Shown in pieces: positions 37,547 through 46,425 of a stretch of DNA of 64,000 nucleotides. A model generated the notes under the pieces. That model was not told the DNA's origin. It saw nothing but the letters and a program-made list of their open reading frames with translations, and searched no databases. Source of the DNA: Enterobacter cloacae. Lineage in GTDB: Bacteria; Pseudomonadota; Gammaproteobacteria; Enterobacterales; Enterobacteriaceae. Both the position numbers and the translations under genes were made by a program. Each line of letters begins with the position of its first letter. Within the stretch, counting starts at the first letter, position 1. Where the stretch lies: the NCBI RefSeq assembly GCF_011078175.1, contig NZ_JAALCJ010000003.1:372001-436000 (forward strand). The letters run 5' to 3'.

Positions 37547-38884
37547 ATGTTAAACAGTATTTTAGTAATACTTTGTCTCATTGCCGTCAGTGCATTTTTC
37601 TCGATATCAGAGATCTCGCTGGCTGCCTCTCGTAAAATCAAACTGAAGCTGCTCGCCGACGAGGGCAACATTAACGCATCACGCATTCTGAAAATGCAGG
37701 AAAACCCCGGCATGTTCTTTACCGTGGTGCAGATTGGCCTGAACGCGGTCGCCATTCTTGGCGGTATCGTGGGTGATGCAGCGTTTTCTCCGGCGTTTTA
37801 TAGCCTCTTTGTTAAGTACATGTCCGTGGAGCTGGCGGAGCAGTTAAGCTTTATTCTCTCCTTCTCCCTGGTGACCGGCTTGTTCATTTTATTCGCGGAC
37901 CTGACCCCGAAACGCATCGGTATGATTGCGCCAGAAGCTGTGGCTTTGCGTATCATCAACCCGATGCGCTTCTGTCTGTACGTCTTCCGCCCGCTGGTGT
38001 GGTTCTTTAACGGCCTGGCGAACGTAATCTTCCGCATCTTCAAGCTGCCAATGGTGCGTAAAGATGACATCACCTCCGACGATATTTATGCGGTGGTGGA
38101 AGCCGGAGCGCTGGCAGGGGTGCTGCGCAAGCAGGAACACGAGCTCATTGAGAACGTATTCGAACTGGAATCCCGTACCGTGCCGTCCTCCATGACCGGC
38201 CGTGAAAACATCATCTGGTTCGATCTGCATGAAGACGAGCAGAGCCTGAAGACCAAAGTGGCGCAGCATCCACACTCCAAGTTTCTGGTCTGTAACGAAG
38301 ATATCGACCATATCATCGGCTATGTGGACTCCAAAGACCTGCTGAACCGCGTGCTGGCAAACCAGAGCCTGGCGCTGAACAGCGGCGTGCAGATCCGCAA
38401 CACCCTCATTGTGCCGGACACCCTGACGCTCTCCGAAGCGCTGGAAAGTTTCAAAACCGCCGGGGAAGACTTCGCGGTAATCATGAACGAATACGCGCTG
38501 GTGGTGGGTATTATCACCCTCAACGATGTCATGACGACGCTGATGGGCGATCTGGTCGGCCAGGGGCTGGAAGAGCAAATTGTGCAGCGTGATGAGAACT
38601 CATGGCTCATCGATGGCGGTACGCCGATTGAAGACGTCATGCGCGTACTCGACATCGACGAGTTCCCACAGTCCGGCAACTACGAGACCATTGGCGGCTT
38701 TATGATGTTCATGCTGCGCAAAATCCCGAAACGTACCGACTCGGTGAAGTTCTCAGGCTTCAAGTTTGAAGTGGTGGATATTGATAACTACCGCATCGAC
38801 CAGCTGCTGGTAACGCGTATTGATAGCAAACCGACCGTGCTGGTGCCGAAACTGCCAGATGCGGAAGAGAAGGTGTCGGCGTAA
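37547..38884 (+). CDS. ytfL: CNNM/CorC-type membrane protein YtfL (PaeA)
   Basis: The 445-residue protein has an N-terminal CNNM (DUF21) membrane domain (about 1-190), a pair of CBS domains (about 205-330) and a C-terminal CorC/HlyC domain (about 345-430). It almost matches E. coli YtfL, reported as PaeA, a protein that lowers cytoplasmic cadaverine and putrescine, probably by export. The gap before it (37396-37546) carries its promoter and leader, which begins with an inverted repeat around CGGCTCAACGCTACGAGCCG. Confidence 0.95.
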   Translation: MLNSILVILCLIAVSAFFSISEISLAASRKIKLKLLADEGNINASRILKMQENPGMFFTVVQIGLNAVAILGGIVGDAAFSPAFYSLFVKYMSVELAEQLSFILSFSLVTGLFILFADLTPKRIGMIAPEAVALRIINPMRFCLYVFRPLVWFFNGLANVIFRIFKLPMVRKDDITSDDIYAVVEAGALAGVLRKQEHELIENVFELESRTVPSSMTGRENIIWFDLHEDEQSLKTKVAQHPHSKFLVCNEDIDHIIGYVDSKDLLNRVLANQSLALNSGVQIRNTLIVPDTLTLSEALESFKTAGEDFAVIMNEYALVVGIITLNDVMTTLMGDLVGQGLEEQIVQRDENSWLIDGGTPIEDVMRVLDIDEFPQSGNYETIGGFMMFMLRKIPKRTDSVKFSGFKFEVVDIDNYRIDQLLVTRIDSKPTVLVPKLPDAEEKVSA

Positions 38885-38909
38885 TCCGTTATACGTGCCG
38901 CAAACATCA

Positions 38910-38936
38910 ACGGCTCCCATCGGGAGCCGTCTTTTT
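38910..38936. terminator. Terminator between ytfL and ytfK
   Basis: ACGGCTCCC and GGGAGCCGT form a 9-bp stem around ATC, followed by CTTTTT. It lies between convergent genes and is symmetrical enough to serve both. Confidence 0.85.
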
Positions 38937-38960
38937 AACTACTACTGCATAGCACGTTAG

Positions 38961-39167
38961 TTAAGCCATCTCAGTTTGCAGACGCATAACCTGACGGTTG
39001 ACTTCGGACATCACAGACAAGTGCTGTTTGTCCTTCACTTTCGGGATAAGGATTTTGCCCTTATCGAACTCAAAAGCGCCAACATCCTTGATGTACAACC
39101 GTCCACGGAACAGGATCTTCACGTACTTCGCCACCTGAAGCGGGTTGTAGCGTTGGAAAATTTTCAT
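38961..39167 (-). CDS. ytfK: Stringent-response modulator YtfK
   Basis: This 68-residue protein is almost identical to E. coli YtfK, a DUF1107 protein reported to stimulate (p)ppGpp accumulation by SpoT under phosphate or fatty-acid starvation. It is small, basic and soluble ([19 protein letters not shown]). It is a monocistronic gene with AGGAG before the ATG. Confidence 0.95.
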   Translation of the reverse strand: MKIFQRYNPLQVAKYVKILFRGRLYIKDVGAFEFDKGKILIPKVKDKQHLSVMSEVNRQVMRLQTEMA

Positions 39168-39491
39168 TCTTGTATCTCCTGCGAATCATACGCTCTTGCG
39201 GTGCCACAATCGGCCCGACTGTCCTGAGCGCAAATTTTGATGCCCAATGACTATAGACCAGAACCTTGTACTTACCCAGTGTGCATAAGTTTATTTACCG
39301 TTTGATTACAATTATTCAGAATAATCTTTGCAAAGCGTGATACAGCGCAGTATATGCCGTCGTTTTTGCATAGTTATGTGCGTTCGCCCGCAAACTGGCA
39401 TCGGGATTGCGGGAAAAGCCTATTGATCGCACTTATGATTAAAAGCGCATGACCAAGTGGTCGGATCACCTGCTAACAATAAGGAAACACC
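39168..39491. other. Divergent ytfK-ytfJ intergenic region
   Basis: The 324-bp gap must hold promoters of both genes. A TATAGT-like -10 for ytfK is near 39249 on the minus strand. AT-rich sequence fills the middle, and a FadR-like palindrome lies at 39455-39471 close to ytfJ. No ORF of note. Confidence 0.6.
39455..39471 (+). promoter_or_regulatory. FadR-like palindrome upstream of ytfJ
   Basis: TGGTCGGATCA (39458-39468) differs at one position from the FadR core TGGTCNGACCA, within an imperfect 13-bp palindrome GTGGTCGGATCAC. It lies 20-36 bp upstream of the ytfJ ATG. ytfJ has no known link to fatty acids, so this is a sequence-only suggestion. Confidence 0.35.
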
Positions 39492-40049
39492 ATGACCCTA
39501 CGTAACCTCCTGGCAGCAGCTTGCCTGTTGCTGCCGTTAATGGCTTCCGCACACAACATTGAAAAAGGGCAACGTGTCCCGCCTGTCGGCATTGCTGACC
39601 GGGGGGAATTGATTCTCGACAATGATAAGTTTAGCTATAAAGCCTGGAACAGCGCGCAGCTTGCGGGCAAAGTGAGAGTTGTACAACATATTGCCGGACG
39701 TACATCCGCTAAAGAGAAAAACGCTACCCTTGTGGAAGCGATCAAGGCCGCAAAACTCCCGCACGATCGTTACCAGACCACCACTATCGTGAACACCGAC
39801 GACGCGATTCCCGGCTCCGGGATGTTTGTGCGCTCAAGCCTTGAAAGCAATAAGAAGCTCTATCCGTGGTCGCAGTTTATTGTCGACAGCAACGGCGTGA
39901 CGCGTAAGGCGTGGCAGCTGGAAGAAGAGAGTTCAGCGATTGTCGTGCTGGATAAAAACGGTCGCGTACAGTGGGTTAAAGACGGCGCGCTGACGCAGGA
40001 TGAGGTGCAGCAGGTGGTTGCCCTGCTGCATAAGCTGCTGACTCAGTAA
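39492..40049 (+). CDS. ytfJ: Periplasmic protein YtfJ
   Basis: This 185-residue protein has a signal peptide ([20 protein letters not shown]) followed by a thioredoxin-like-fold domain that lacks the CxxC active site. It matches E. coli YtfJ in length and sequence; function unknown. The 3' end overlaps the convergent cysQ by 7 bp. Confidence 0.94.
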   Translation: MTLRNLLAAACLLLPLMASAHNIEKGQRVPPVGIADRGELILDNDKFSYKAWNSAQLAGKVRVVQHIAGRTSAKEKNATLVEAIKAAKLPHDRYQTTTIVNTDDAIPGSGMFVRSSLESNKKLYPWSQFIVDSNGVTRKAWQLEEESSAIVVLDKNGRVQWVKDGALTQDEVQQVVALLHKLLTQ

Positions 40050-40783
40050 AGTGACACCCGAAAGCCTGGATTCAGGAATGACTCGCGCGGGGTGTAGTCA
40101 AGCGGCTTACCCTGCCAGTCATGCACATGCGCGCCAGCGGCGGCCGCTACCGCATGCCCTGCCGCCGTATCCCAGACGTTAGTCGGCCCAAAACGGGGGT
40201 ACAGCTGCGCCTGCCCTTCCGCCACCAGACAGAACTTCAGCGACGAGCCAATCGACGTCGTCTGATGTTCACCCAGCTGTTGCAGGTACTCCTCCAGCTC
40301 GCTGTCGCTGTGCGAGCGGCTGATCACCACCAGCGGAGGATGGGCATCGCGCACCTGGATCTGCTTACGCACGCCGCACTCTTCCTTCCAGGCTTTACCT
40401 TCCGCCGCGCTGTACATCACTTTCATCACCGGGGCGTAAACCACGCCAAGCACCGCTTTGCCTTTTTCAATCAGGGCGATGTTGACGGTGAATTCACCGT
40501 TACGCTTGATAAACTCTTTCGTGCCGTCCAGCGGGTCGACCAGCCAGTAACGCTGCCAGTGCTGACGTTCGTCCCAGCTCTGGGGCGCTTCTTCAGAAAG
40601 GACCGGAATGTCCGGCGTCAGGGCCTGCAAACCTCTCAGGATCACCGCATGCGCCGCGATATCCGCCGCCGTCACCGGGGAGTCGTCCGCTTTGCTGACA
40701 ACATCCATCGGTGTGGCACCGTCGTATACCTGCATAATGGCATCACCCGCATCCCGTGCGAGCTGACAAATTTTATCTAACAT
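40043..40783 (-). CDS. cysQ: 3'(2'),5'-bisphosphate nucleotidase CysQ
   Basis: The 246-residue inositol-monophosphatase-family enzyme hydrolyses 3'-phosphoadenosine 5'-phosphate (PAP), a by-product of sulfate assimilation, to AMP. The metal site [16 protein letters not shown] and the C-terminal WDTAAGHAV motif are intact. The MLDKICQ start gives the E. coli length; ten further upstream codons are open but not similar. Divergent from cpdB. Confidence 0.97.
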   Translation of the reverse strand: MLDKICQLARDAGDAIMQVYDGATPMDVVSKADDSPVTAADIAAHAVILRGLQALTPDIPVLSEEAPQSWDERQHWQRYWLVDPLDGTKEFIKRNGEFTVNIALIEKGKAVLGVVYAPVMKVMYSAAEGKAWKEECGVRKQIQVRDAHPPLVVISRSHSDSELEEYLQQLGEHQTTSIGSSLKFCLVAEGQAQLYPRFGPTNVWDTAAGHAVAAAAGAHVHDWQGKPLDYTPRESFLNPGFRVSLY

Positions 40784-40973
40784 TCTCCACCTCTTCGTTA
40801 ACACAGTGGGCATAACTTATTGTTTTAGTTATATCGTAATGTGAACAATTCCGCTATCTGTGAAGCAATTCTGGTTTCAGCGCCCTTTTTTCTGGCAGCA
40901 TTCACACTTCTGTAAGCAACAAATACTCCATACATATTCTTTTGTGGCTTGGATCGTAAAAAGGACTCCTCAG

Positions 40974-42917
40974 ATGATTAAGTTTAGCGCAACGCTCCTG
41001 GCAACGCTGATTGCAGCAAGCGTTCAGGCGGCGACGGTGGATCTCCGTATTCTGGAAACCACCGATCTGCACAGCAACATGATGGACTTCGATTACTACA
41101 AAGATACTCCTACGGAAAAATTCGGACTGGTACGTACGGCAAGTTTGATCAACGCCGCCCGTGGTGAAGTGAAAAACAGCGTGCTGGTCGATAACGGGGA
41201 CCTAATTCAGGGCAGTCCGCTCGGCGACTACATGGCGGCGAAGGGGCTGAAAAAAGGCGAGATCCACCCTGTCTATAAAGCGATGAACACCCTGGATTAT
41301 GCGGTTGGCAACCTGGGCAACCACGAATTCAATTACGGCCTGAAATACCTGCACGACGCGCTGGCAGGGGCAAAATTCCCGTACGTTAACGCCAATATCA
41401 TCGACGTTAAGACGAAGAAGCCGCTCTTCACCCCTTATCTGATTAAAGAGACCGAGGTTGTCGACCAGGACGGTAAAAAGCAGACGCTGAAAATCGGCTA
41501 TATCGGTTTTGTGCCGCCACAGATCATGACGTGGGATAAAGCCAACCTCGACGGGAAAGTGACCGTCAACGATATTACCGAAACCGCGCGCAAATACGTG
41601 CCGGAGATACGGGCGAAAGGGGCGGATGTGGTCGTCGTCGTGGCGCACTCTGGCCTCTCGGCCGACCCGTATCAGGTGATGGCTGAGAACTCAGTGTACT
41701 ATCTCAGTCAGGTACCTGGCGTGGATGCGATCCTGTTTGGTCACGCCCACGCCGTCTTCCCGGGTAAAGATTTCGCCGGTATCAAAGGCGCGGACATCGA
41801 AAAAGGAACGCTCAACGGTGTGCCATCGGTGATGCCGGGCATGTGGGGGGACCACCTTGGCGTCGTGGATCTGGTACTGAGTAACGACAGCGGAAGCTGG
41901 AAAGTCACGCAGTCGAAAGCGGAAGCGCGTCCGATCTACGACGCAGCGGCCAAAAAATCGCTGGCTGAAGAAGATAAAAAGCTGATCGGCGTCCTGAAGC
42001 ATGACCACGACGCGACGCGTGAATTTGTCAGCAAGCCGATTGGGAAATCCGCCGACAACATGTACAGCTTCCTGGCCCTGGTACAGGATGACCCGACCGT
42101 GCAGGTGGTCAACATGGCGCAGAAAGCCTATGCGGAGCACTATATTCAGGGCGATCCAGACCTGGCAGAGCTGCCGGTTCTGTCTGCCGCGGCGCCATTT
42201 AAAGTGGGCGGGCGTAAGAACGATCCGGCAAGCTATGTAGAGGTTGAAAAAGGCCAACTGACGTTTCGTAATGCCGCCGATCTTTATCTCTATCCCAACA
42301 CGCTCGTGGTGGTGAAAGCCACCGGGAAAGAGGTGAAGGAGTGGCTGGAGTGCTCTGCCGGGCAGTTCAACCAGATCGATCCGCACAGCAGTAAACCACA
42401 GTCGCTGATTAACTGGGAGGGCTTCCGCACCTATAACTTTGACGTGATCGACGGCGTGAATTATCAGATTGACGTCACCCAACCGGCGAAATATGACGGC
42501 GAATGCCAGACCATTAACCCGCAGGCCGAGCGCATCAAAAACCTGACCTTTAACGGCAAGGCGATCGATCCAAATGCCACCTTCCTGGTGGTGACCAATA
42601 ATTATCGCGCCTATGGCGGTAAGTTTGCCGGTACGGGGGATAACCACATCGCTTTTGCTTCGCCGGACGAAAACCGCTCGGTGCTGGCGGCGTGGATCAG
42701 TGCGGAATCAAAGAAGTCGGGTGAAATTCACCCGGCCGTGGATAACAACTGGCATCTGGCGCCGATACAAAGCGACACGACGCTGGATATTCGTTTTGAA
42801 ACCTCCCCATCCGATAAGGCTGCCGCGTTCATTAAAGATAAGGCGCAGTATCCGATGAAAAAGGTCGCGACGGATGATATTGGCTTCGCGATTTATCAGG
42901 TGGATTTGAATAAGTAA
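40974..42917 (+). CDS. cpdB: Periplasmic 2',3'-cyclic-nucleotide 2'-phosphodiesterase/3'-nucleotidase
   Basis: The 647-residue precursor has a signal peptide ([19 protein letters not shown]), a metallophosphoesterase domain (about 20-290) with metal motifs [15 protein letters not shown] and GHAHAVFPG, and a C-terminal 5'-nucleotidase domain. It salvages extracellular nucleotides. The MIKFSA start gives the E. coli length, with AAGGACTCCT upstream; the frame stays open 38 codons further. It is the left neighbour of the accessory island. Confidence 0.97.
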   Translation: MIKFSATLLATLIAASVQAATVDLRILETTDLHSNMMDFDYYKDTPTEKFGLVRTASLINAARGEVKNSVLVDNGDLIQGSPLGDYMAAKGLKKGEIHPVYKAMNTLDYAVGNLGNHEFNYGLKYLHDALAGAKFPYVNANIIDVKTKKPLFTPYLIKETEVVDQDGKKQTLKIGYIGFVPPQIMTWDKANLDGKVTVNDITETARKYVPEIRAKGADVVVVVAHSGLSADPYQVMAENSVYYLSQVPGVDAILFGHAHAVFPGKDFAGIKGADIEKGTLNGVPSVMPGMWGDHLGVVDLVLSNDSGSWKVTQSKAEARPIYDAAAKKSLAEEDKKLIGVLKHDHDATREFVSKPIGKSADNMYSFLALVQDDPTVQVVNMAQKAYAEHYIQGDPDLAELPVLSAAAPFKVGGRKNDPASYVEVEKGQLTFRNAADLYLYPNTLVVVKATGKEVKEWLECSAGQFNQIDPHSSKPQSLINWEGFRTYNFDVIDGVNYQIDVTQPAKYDGECQTINPQAERIKNLTFNGKAIDPNATFLVVTNNYRAYGGKFAGTGDNHIAFASPDENRSVLAAWISAESKKSGEIHPAVDNNWHLAPIQSDTTLDIRFETSPSDKAAAFIKDKAQYPMKKVATDDIGFAIYQVDLNK

Positions 42918-42921
42918 AAGC

Positions 42922-42948
42922 AAAACGGCAACGCACGTTGCCGTTTTT
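42922..42948 (+). terminator. Terminator of cpdB
   Basis: AAACGGCAACG and CGTTGCCGTTT form an 11-bp stem around CA, flanked by an A-run and T5, directly after the cpdB stop. Confidence 0.88.
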
Positions 42949-42958
42949 GGTGTTTGTT

Positions 42959-42992
42959 CCCTCTCCCTGTGGGAGAGGGCCAGGGTGAGAGC
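42959..42992. repeat. Single palindromic repeat unit after cpdB
   Basis: CCCTCTCCCTGTGGGAGAGGG followed by CCAGGGTGAGAG is one unit of the family described at 417-525. It sits at the left edge of the accessory region, just before a frameshifted small reading frame. Confidence 0.8.
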
Positions 42993-42993
42993 A

Positions 42994-43129
42994 TCACGCC
43001 GCCCGCTCCTCCTCATTTGCCATCACTTTCGGCGTATTCATCTCATTCCATTCCGCCAGCGTCACTTTCTCGCTGACCTCTATTGTCAACGCGCATTTGT
43101 TCGCTGCGCGTCGGCATCGTTGTTTTCAT
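42994..43129 (-). pseudogene. Possible decayed small gene at the island edge
   Basis: On the minus strand an ATG at 43127-43129 has an excellent Shine-Dalgarno (AGAGGTAAGT) but the frame stops after 28 codons. The adjacent frame continues as a protein-like sequence (TIEVSEKVTLAEWNEMNTPK...) to a stop at 42994-42996. The two halves would join by a one-base shift, suggesting a small gene of about 45 codons broken by a frameshift. I do not recognise the product, and chance cannot be excluded. Confidence 0.35.
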
Positions 43130-43697
43130 ACTTACCTCTTTATACGTATTTACTAAAAGCTAGCAATGGTGTCAGACGCCGCATCAGAGAGTGCGCGAGT
43201 GCTGCTTAAAATAACGTTCTGTAAGCGTTTAACGCACAGAACCTTCTTCGTGAATGAATAATCTCATATAACCCAAGTTGCACTGTATAACTTATTACTT
43301 TAAAAATATTGCAATGCAGTTATTAAGATGTTGCCTAATATGTTAATAAAAAATAATAGTATCCACATGCTCCTTTTACATAAAAAAAGGCCAAAATATA
43401 TTGTATTCATATAATAGCCACAAATAAAAATAATAATAAAAACAATGAGATAAAGTAGACAAATGAGATGTGCGTTTATTCTTAAGGAAAATTTATGATA
43501 GAGGATTGCAGATTATGTGGTTTACCGTTAACATTAAGTGATGTGAAGGATTAAGGTAGTTATAATTAGTTAAAATACACCTCAATCTCTGTATACCCTC
43601 TCATTAAAGAATCCATAAAGGAATCTCTTAATATTATTAAGAGAGCGTTTCCTTGTATGCATAATTAATTTTTGGACATTCGGAACAATACCTTGAA
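43130..43697. other. AT-rich leader region of the accessory island
   Basis: About 570 bp of very AT-rich sequence with homopolymer runs separates the backbone from the first island gene. No ORF, tRNA fragment, integrase remnant or insertion-sequence end was recognised. It presumably contains the promoter of the MarT-like gene and is the kind of sequence H-NS binds. Confidence 0.6.
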
Positions 43698-44456
43698 ATG
43701 TACTTTCTAATCGATGACAAGTTTGAATTTAAACCAAATAGTTTAACTTTAAAAAATTTAGAGGATGATTCTCAGACAGTCACACTGTCAGCTCCTGCAA
43801 GTCGTTGCTTTCTCTTTTTGTTAGAAAATGCACCAAACATTGTCTCGCAAAAAGAAATAATTGAATTTGTTTGGGGAAGTGAAGGGATGATTATTCCAAA
43901 AAATACACTTTACCAAAATATATCCATCATCCGCAGGGAATTGAGAAACATAGGTTGTGAAAATAAAATTATTACTACCGTATCCAGAAAAGGTTTTGTG
44001 ATAAGTAGTGATAATATCAAATCTCATATACAAGATTACAATATTGCAGGTCCCAATGATGATAAACAGAAACCTTTAATCATACAGAAACCCAGGAAAT
44101 CAAAACTTAAGAAATACATTATATCTCTGGCGACTTTATTGTTACCACTTTTACTATTCATAATAATATATTCTAAAATAAATAACACGGAAAATTTTTA
44201 TCAAGGATATAAATACGAGAAAGCCTTTCAGGAATGTGAACTTCATTACAATGAAAACAATGAAATTGCACTGCAAAGAATCCTTTCAGAAGTTAAGTCT
44301 CATTTAAGCTGCAAAAGTTTTCGTTATGTCTATATTGATGTTAAACCCTCTGCACGAAGTAATACAATTGTGACATGCGCAAGGCCCTTTACATCGGACG
44401 TCAAAAACAAATGTATTTCATTGTACATTCTGCGGAAAGTAAATTATGAAAAATAA
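43698..44456 (+). CDS. MarT/CadC/ToxR-like membrane-bound transcription regulator
   Basis: The 252-residue protein has an N-terminal OmpR/PhoB-type winged helix (about 1-105; ISIIRRELRNIG and the wing ITTVSRKGFVI are typical of CadC/ToxR), a lysine-rich linker, one membrane helix (about 139-159) and a periplasmic tail of about 90 residues with four cysteines that could form disulfides. It overlaps the next gene by 11 bp. The pair resembles marT-fidL of Salmonella pathogenicity island 3. It probably controls the downstream holin-to-RHS genes. Codon use is AT-rich. Confidence 0.85.
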   Translation: MYFLIDDKFEFKPNSLTLKNLEDDSQTVTLSAPASRCFLFLLENAPNIVSQKEIIEFVWGSEGMIIPKNTLYQNISIIRRELRNIGCENKIITTVSRKGFVISSDNIKSHIQDYNIAGPNDDKQKPLIIQKPRKSKLKKYIISLATLLLPLLLFIIIYSKINNTENFYQGYKYEKAFQECELHYNENNEIALQRILSEVKSHLSCKSFRYVYIDVKPSARSNTIVTCARPFTSDVKNKCISLYILRKVNYEK

Positions 44457-44904
44457 AATCTTATTCGGTCTCTTGCTTCTGGTCATCATATTCTGTTCCG
44501 TATTATTTTTTCATCAAGTCATAAATGATCACAAAAATGGCTGCACCGCTGACACTTATATAATTGAAAAAGGACATTCATATGATATGCTACTGGATGT
44601 CAATCTTTCCCATGGGGAAAACACAGGGGTTATATCTGTGGAGGGTAGTTACAGGAATAAACTAATTCGTCGTGACGTCTATTTCTCATACATGAGAGAT
44701 GATGACGATTATATATTAAAATCTACCGAAGTAGAGATCATAGAACCAATAAACACCATTACCAATTCTGAACTAAAAAACATTCTCCCAGATTTCTTTA
44801 TCTTTCCCGAGAAAAAACTGAGGTATACCATTAGAAAACAAGCTAATAATGGATATCTGTTTTTTGTAGGAAGCAGACCCGTTTTATATTGTTCTCCAAA
44901 ATAA
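44446..44904 (+). CDS. FidL-like membrane-anchored protein
   Basis: The 152-residue protein has an N-terminal membrane helix (about 4-24, ILFGLLLLVIIFCSVLFF) and a periplasmic domain of about 125 residues containing two cysteines. Size, topology and coupling to a MarT-like regulator suggest the FidL-like family. By analogy with ToxR/ToxS-type pairs it may stabilise or sense for the regulator in the periplasm. No direct functional evidence. Confidence 0.72.
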   Translation: MKNKILFGLLLLVIIFCSVLFFHQVINDHKNGCTADTYIIEKGHSYDMLLDVNLSHGENTGVISVEGSYRNKLIRRDVYFSYMRDDDDYILKSTEVEIIEPINTITNSELKNILPDFFIFPEKKLRYTIRKQANNGYLFFVGSRPVLYCSPK

Positions 44905-45612
44905 CCTCTGTTACAGGAACTCATTTTCAAAAAGCAGTATGCCCTTTAGGGTGACAGTGAATCAATCGGGCATAATAATCGGTATGAATTTTCCCTGGTG
45001 TAAAGAATTAAAGACTCTCTACATGCTGCGCTCTACCCCACGGGCTTATCTGCTCACTCCTCCACCCTTTGCTGGATTCTCATTTTCCCATCAATAACAG
45101 AAGTCATGAATCTCCCCTGAAAGCGCTACATCAGACTCAATGAGAATCGAAGGAACAACCAGAAAATGTTGTTCTGAAGATCAAGAGTGTGCCTATCCAG
45201 CTCAAATACAATCATAACACGTGTCGCACAATGCCCCCAACACGCCTAACACATTGTTGTCAGCAAGGTCTTTTCTCTAAATATATGAACCACTACTGGT
45301 ATTATTATTTGTGACATGGCGCATATATTACAAATAGATGAATGTGAAATTTTATTATCAAGATCTTAAATTGCATATTATGAATTATTACACATTCATT
45401 AAGATTTAGAATTTTCCTTGCTAATCAACACGTTAAATCTCAATAAAGTTAATTTCTTCTTTAGATAGGGAACAGCTATCACTCGAAAAAATATCAATTG
45501 GAATAATCCATTATTATTATCCTCAACAGCTATATAAGTTAATTCCAACTTAACGCGGCATAGCCAAACAGTTCAGATAGATTATTTGATGTCGAATGTC
45601 TGGGAGGAAGAA
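44905..45612. other. Non-coding AT-rich gap between the regulator pair and the holin operon
   Basis: About 700 bp without a convincing gene. A weak stem (TATGCCC...GGGCATA, 44939-44974) lies after the FidL-like gene. The last 250 bp are very AT-rich and likely contain the promoter and regulator-binding sites for the eight-gene operon that follows. The middle (45000-45230) is less AT-rich and may be remnant DNA, but I do not recognise it. Confidence 0.55.
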
Positions 45613-45888
45613 ATGTATGATTCGATCCAATTAGCATTTTCTGCGCTATCAGGAGCGACCTTATTCATCGTGACCCAAAGAAAATTTAATGGTCAAAAGA
45701 AGATAATTATATTTGTTGTATCTTTTGTAGTAGGGATTTTCGGTGCGGAAACAACATTAGCATTAACGGAGTTTATTATAGGTTATAACTTGATCGAGAG
45801 TCGCTATATAGGTGCATTTATATGTAGCTCACTTGTAGTCTCAGTAATGATTAAAATAATTAACTTTATAGACACTCATAAACTTTGA
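45613..45888 (+). CDS. Holin-like small membrane protein
   Basis: The 91-residue protein has three hydrophobic segments (about 6-22, 32-55 and 64-85) and a short charged tail, the layout of phage-type holins that let an endolysin cross the inner membrane. The start at 45613 has GGAGG at good spacing; the frame is open nine codons upstream. It lies 69 bp before a GH24 endolysin gene, which supports the call. It is first in the operon leading to the RHS gene. Confidence 0.75.
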   Translation: MYDSIQLAFSALSGATLFIVTQRKFNGQKKIIIFVVSFVVGIFGAETTLALTEFIIGYNLIESRYIGAFICSSLVVSVMIKIINFIDTHKL

Positions 45889-45957
45889 TTGAAAGTGACA
45901 TAACTTTATGTGGCAACAAAAAAACACGAATTGGTAATTCCTCTCAGGGAGAGAGAT

Positions 45958-46386
45958 ATGCGCACGAGTGAAAGAGGTAAAGAATTAATTAAAAGTTTTG
46001 AAGGTTTAAGACTTCAATCATACCAATGCCTGGCAGGTATCTGGACGATTGGCTATGGCCATACCAAAAACGTGTCACGTGGTGATGTCATGACGCGAGA
46101 GACTGCCGAGCACTATTTCAATGAGTCAATTTTACAGAAAGAACAAATAGTAAAAAAATTTGTAATGGTATCTTTAAATCAGCAGCAGTTTGATGCTTTA
46201 GTCTCCTTTGTTTTCAATTTAGGAGAGGGTAATTTTCGGCGTTCAACTCTGCTTCAGAAGATAAATCAGAATGATTTCGCAGGAGCATCACAAGAGTTTA
46301 AACGATGGATTTATGCAAATGGCAAACAAGCGCCAGGGCTATTACGCAGACGTAAAGCTGAAGAGCAGTTATTCAGCCAGCCTTAG
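45958..46386 (+). CDS. GH24 lysozyme-type endolysin
   Basis: The 142-residue protein is a T4/P21-type muramidase. The catalytic arrangement Glu-x8-Cys-x5-Thr is seen in FEGLRLQSYQCLAGIWTIGYG; the Cys replaces the commoner Asp, a variant known in phage enzymes. No signal peptide or signal-arrest helix is present with the start chosen (GGGAGAGAG upstream), so it would need the adjacent holin to reach the wall. There are no spanin, tail or head genes nearby, so this is not a prophage remnant of ordinary type. Confidence 0.88.
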   Translation: MRTSERGKELIKSFEGLRLQSYQCLAGIWTIGYGHTKNVSRGDVMTRETAEHYFNESILQKEQIVKKFVMVSLNQQQFDALVSFVFNLGEGNFRRSTLLQKINQNDFAGASQEFKRWIYANGKQAPGLLRRRKAEEQLFSQP

Positions 46387-46425
46387 CATACCCTCCTTTC
46401 AACAGGTGAAAAATTTAGGTGCATT

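Noticed and set aside
41691..42647. 318-codon minus-strand frame opposite cpdB
   Set aside because: It is a shadow of the strongly supported cpdB frame, with a histidine/arginine-rich translation and no homologous motif.
44984..45097. 37-codon plus-strand ORF in the gap after the FidL-like gene
   Set aside because: No clear Shine-Dalgarno, no recognisable motif, and length expected by chance.
45613..46386. Holin and lysozyme genes as a prophage remnant
   Set aside because: No other phage gene, attachment site or integrase lies nearby, and the pair leads directly into a non-phage operon, so a secretion role is more likely.
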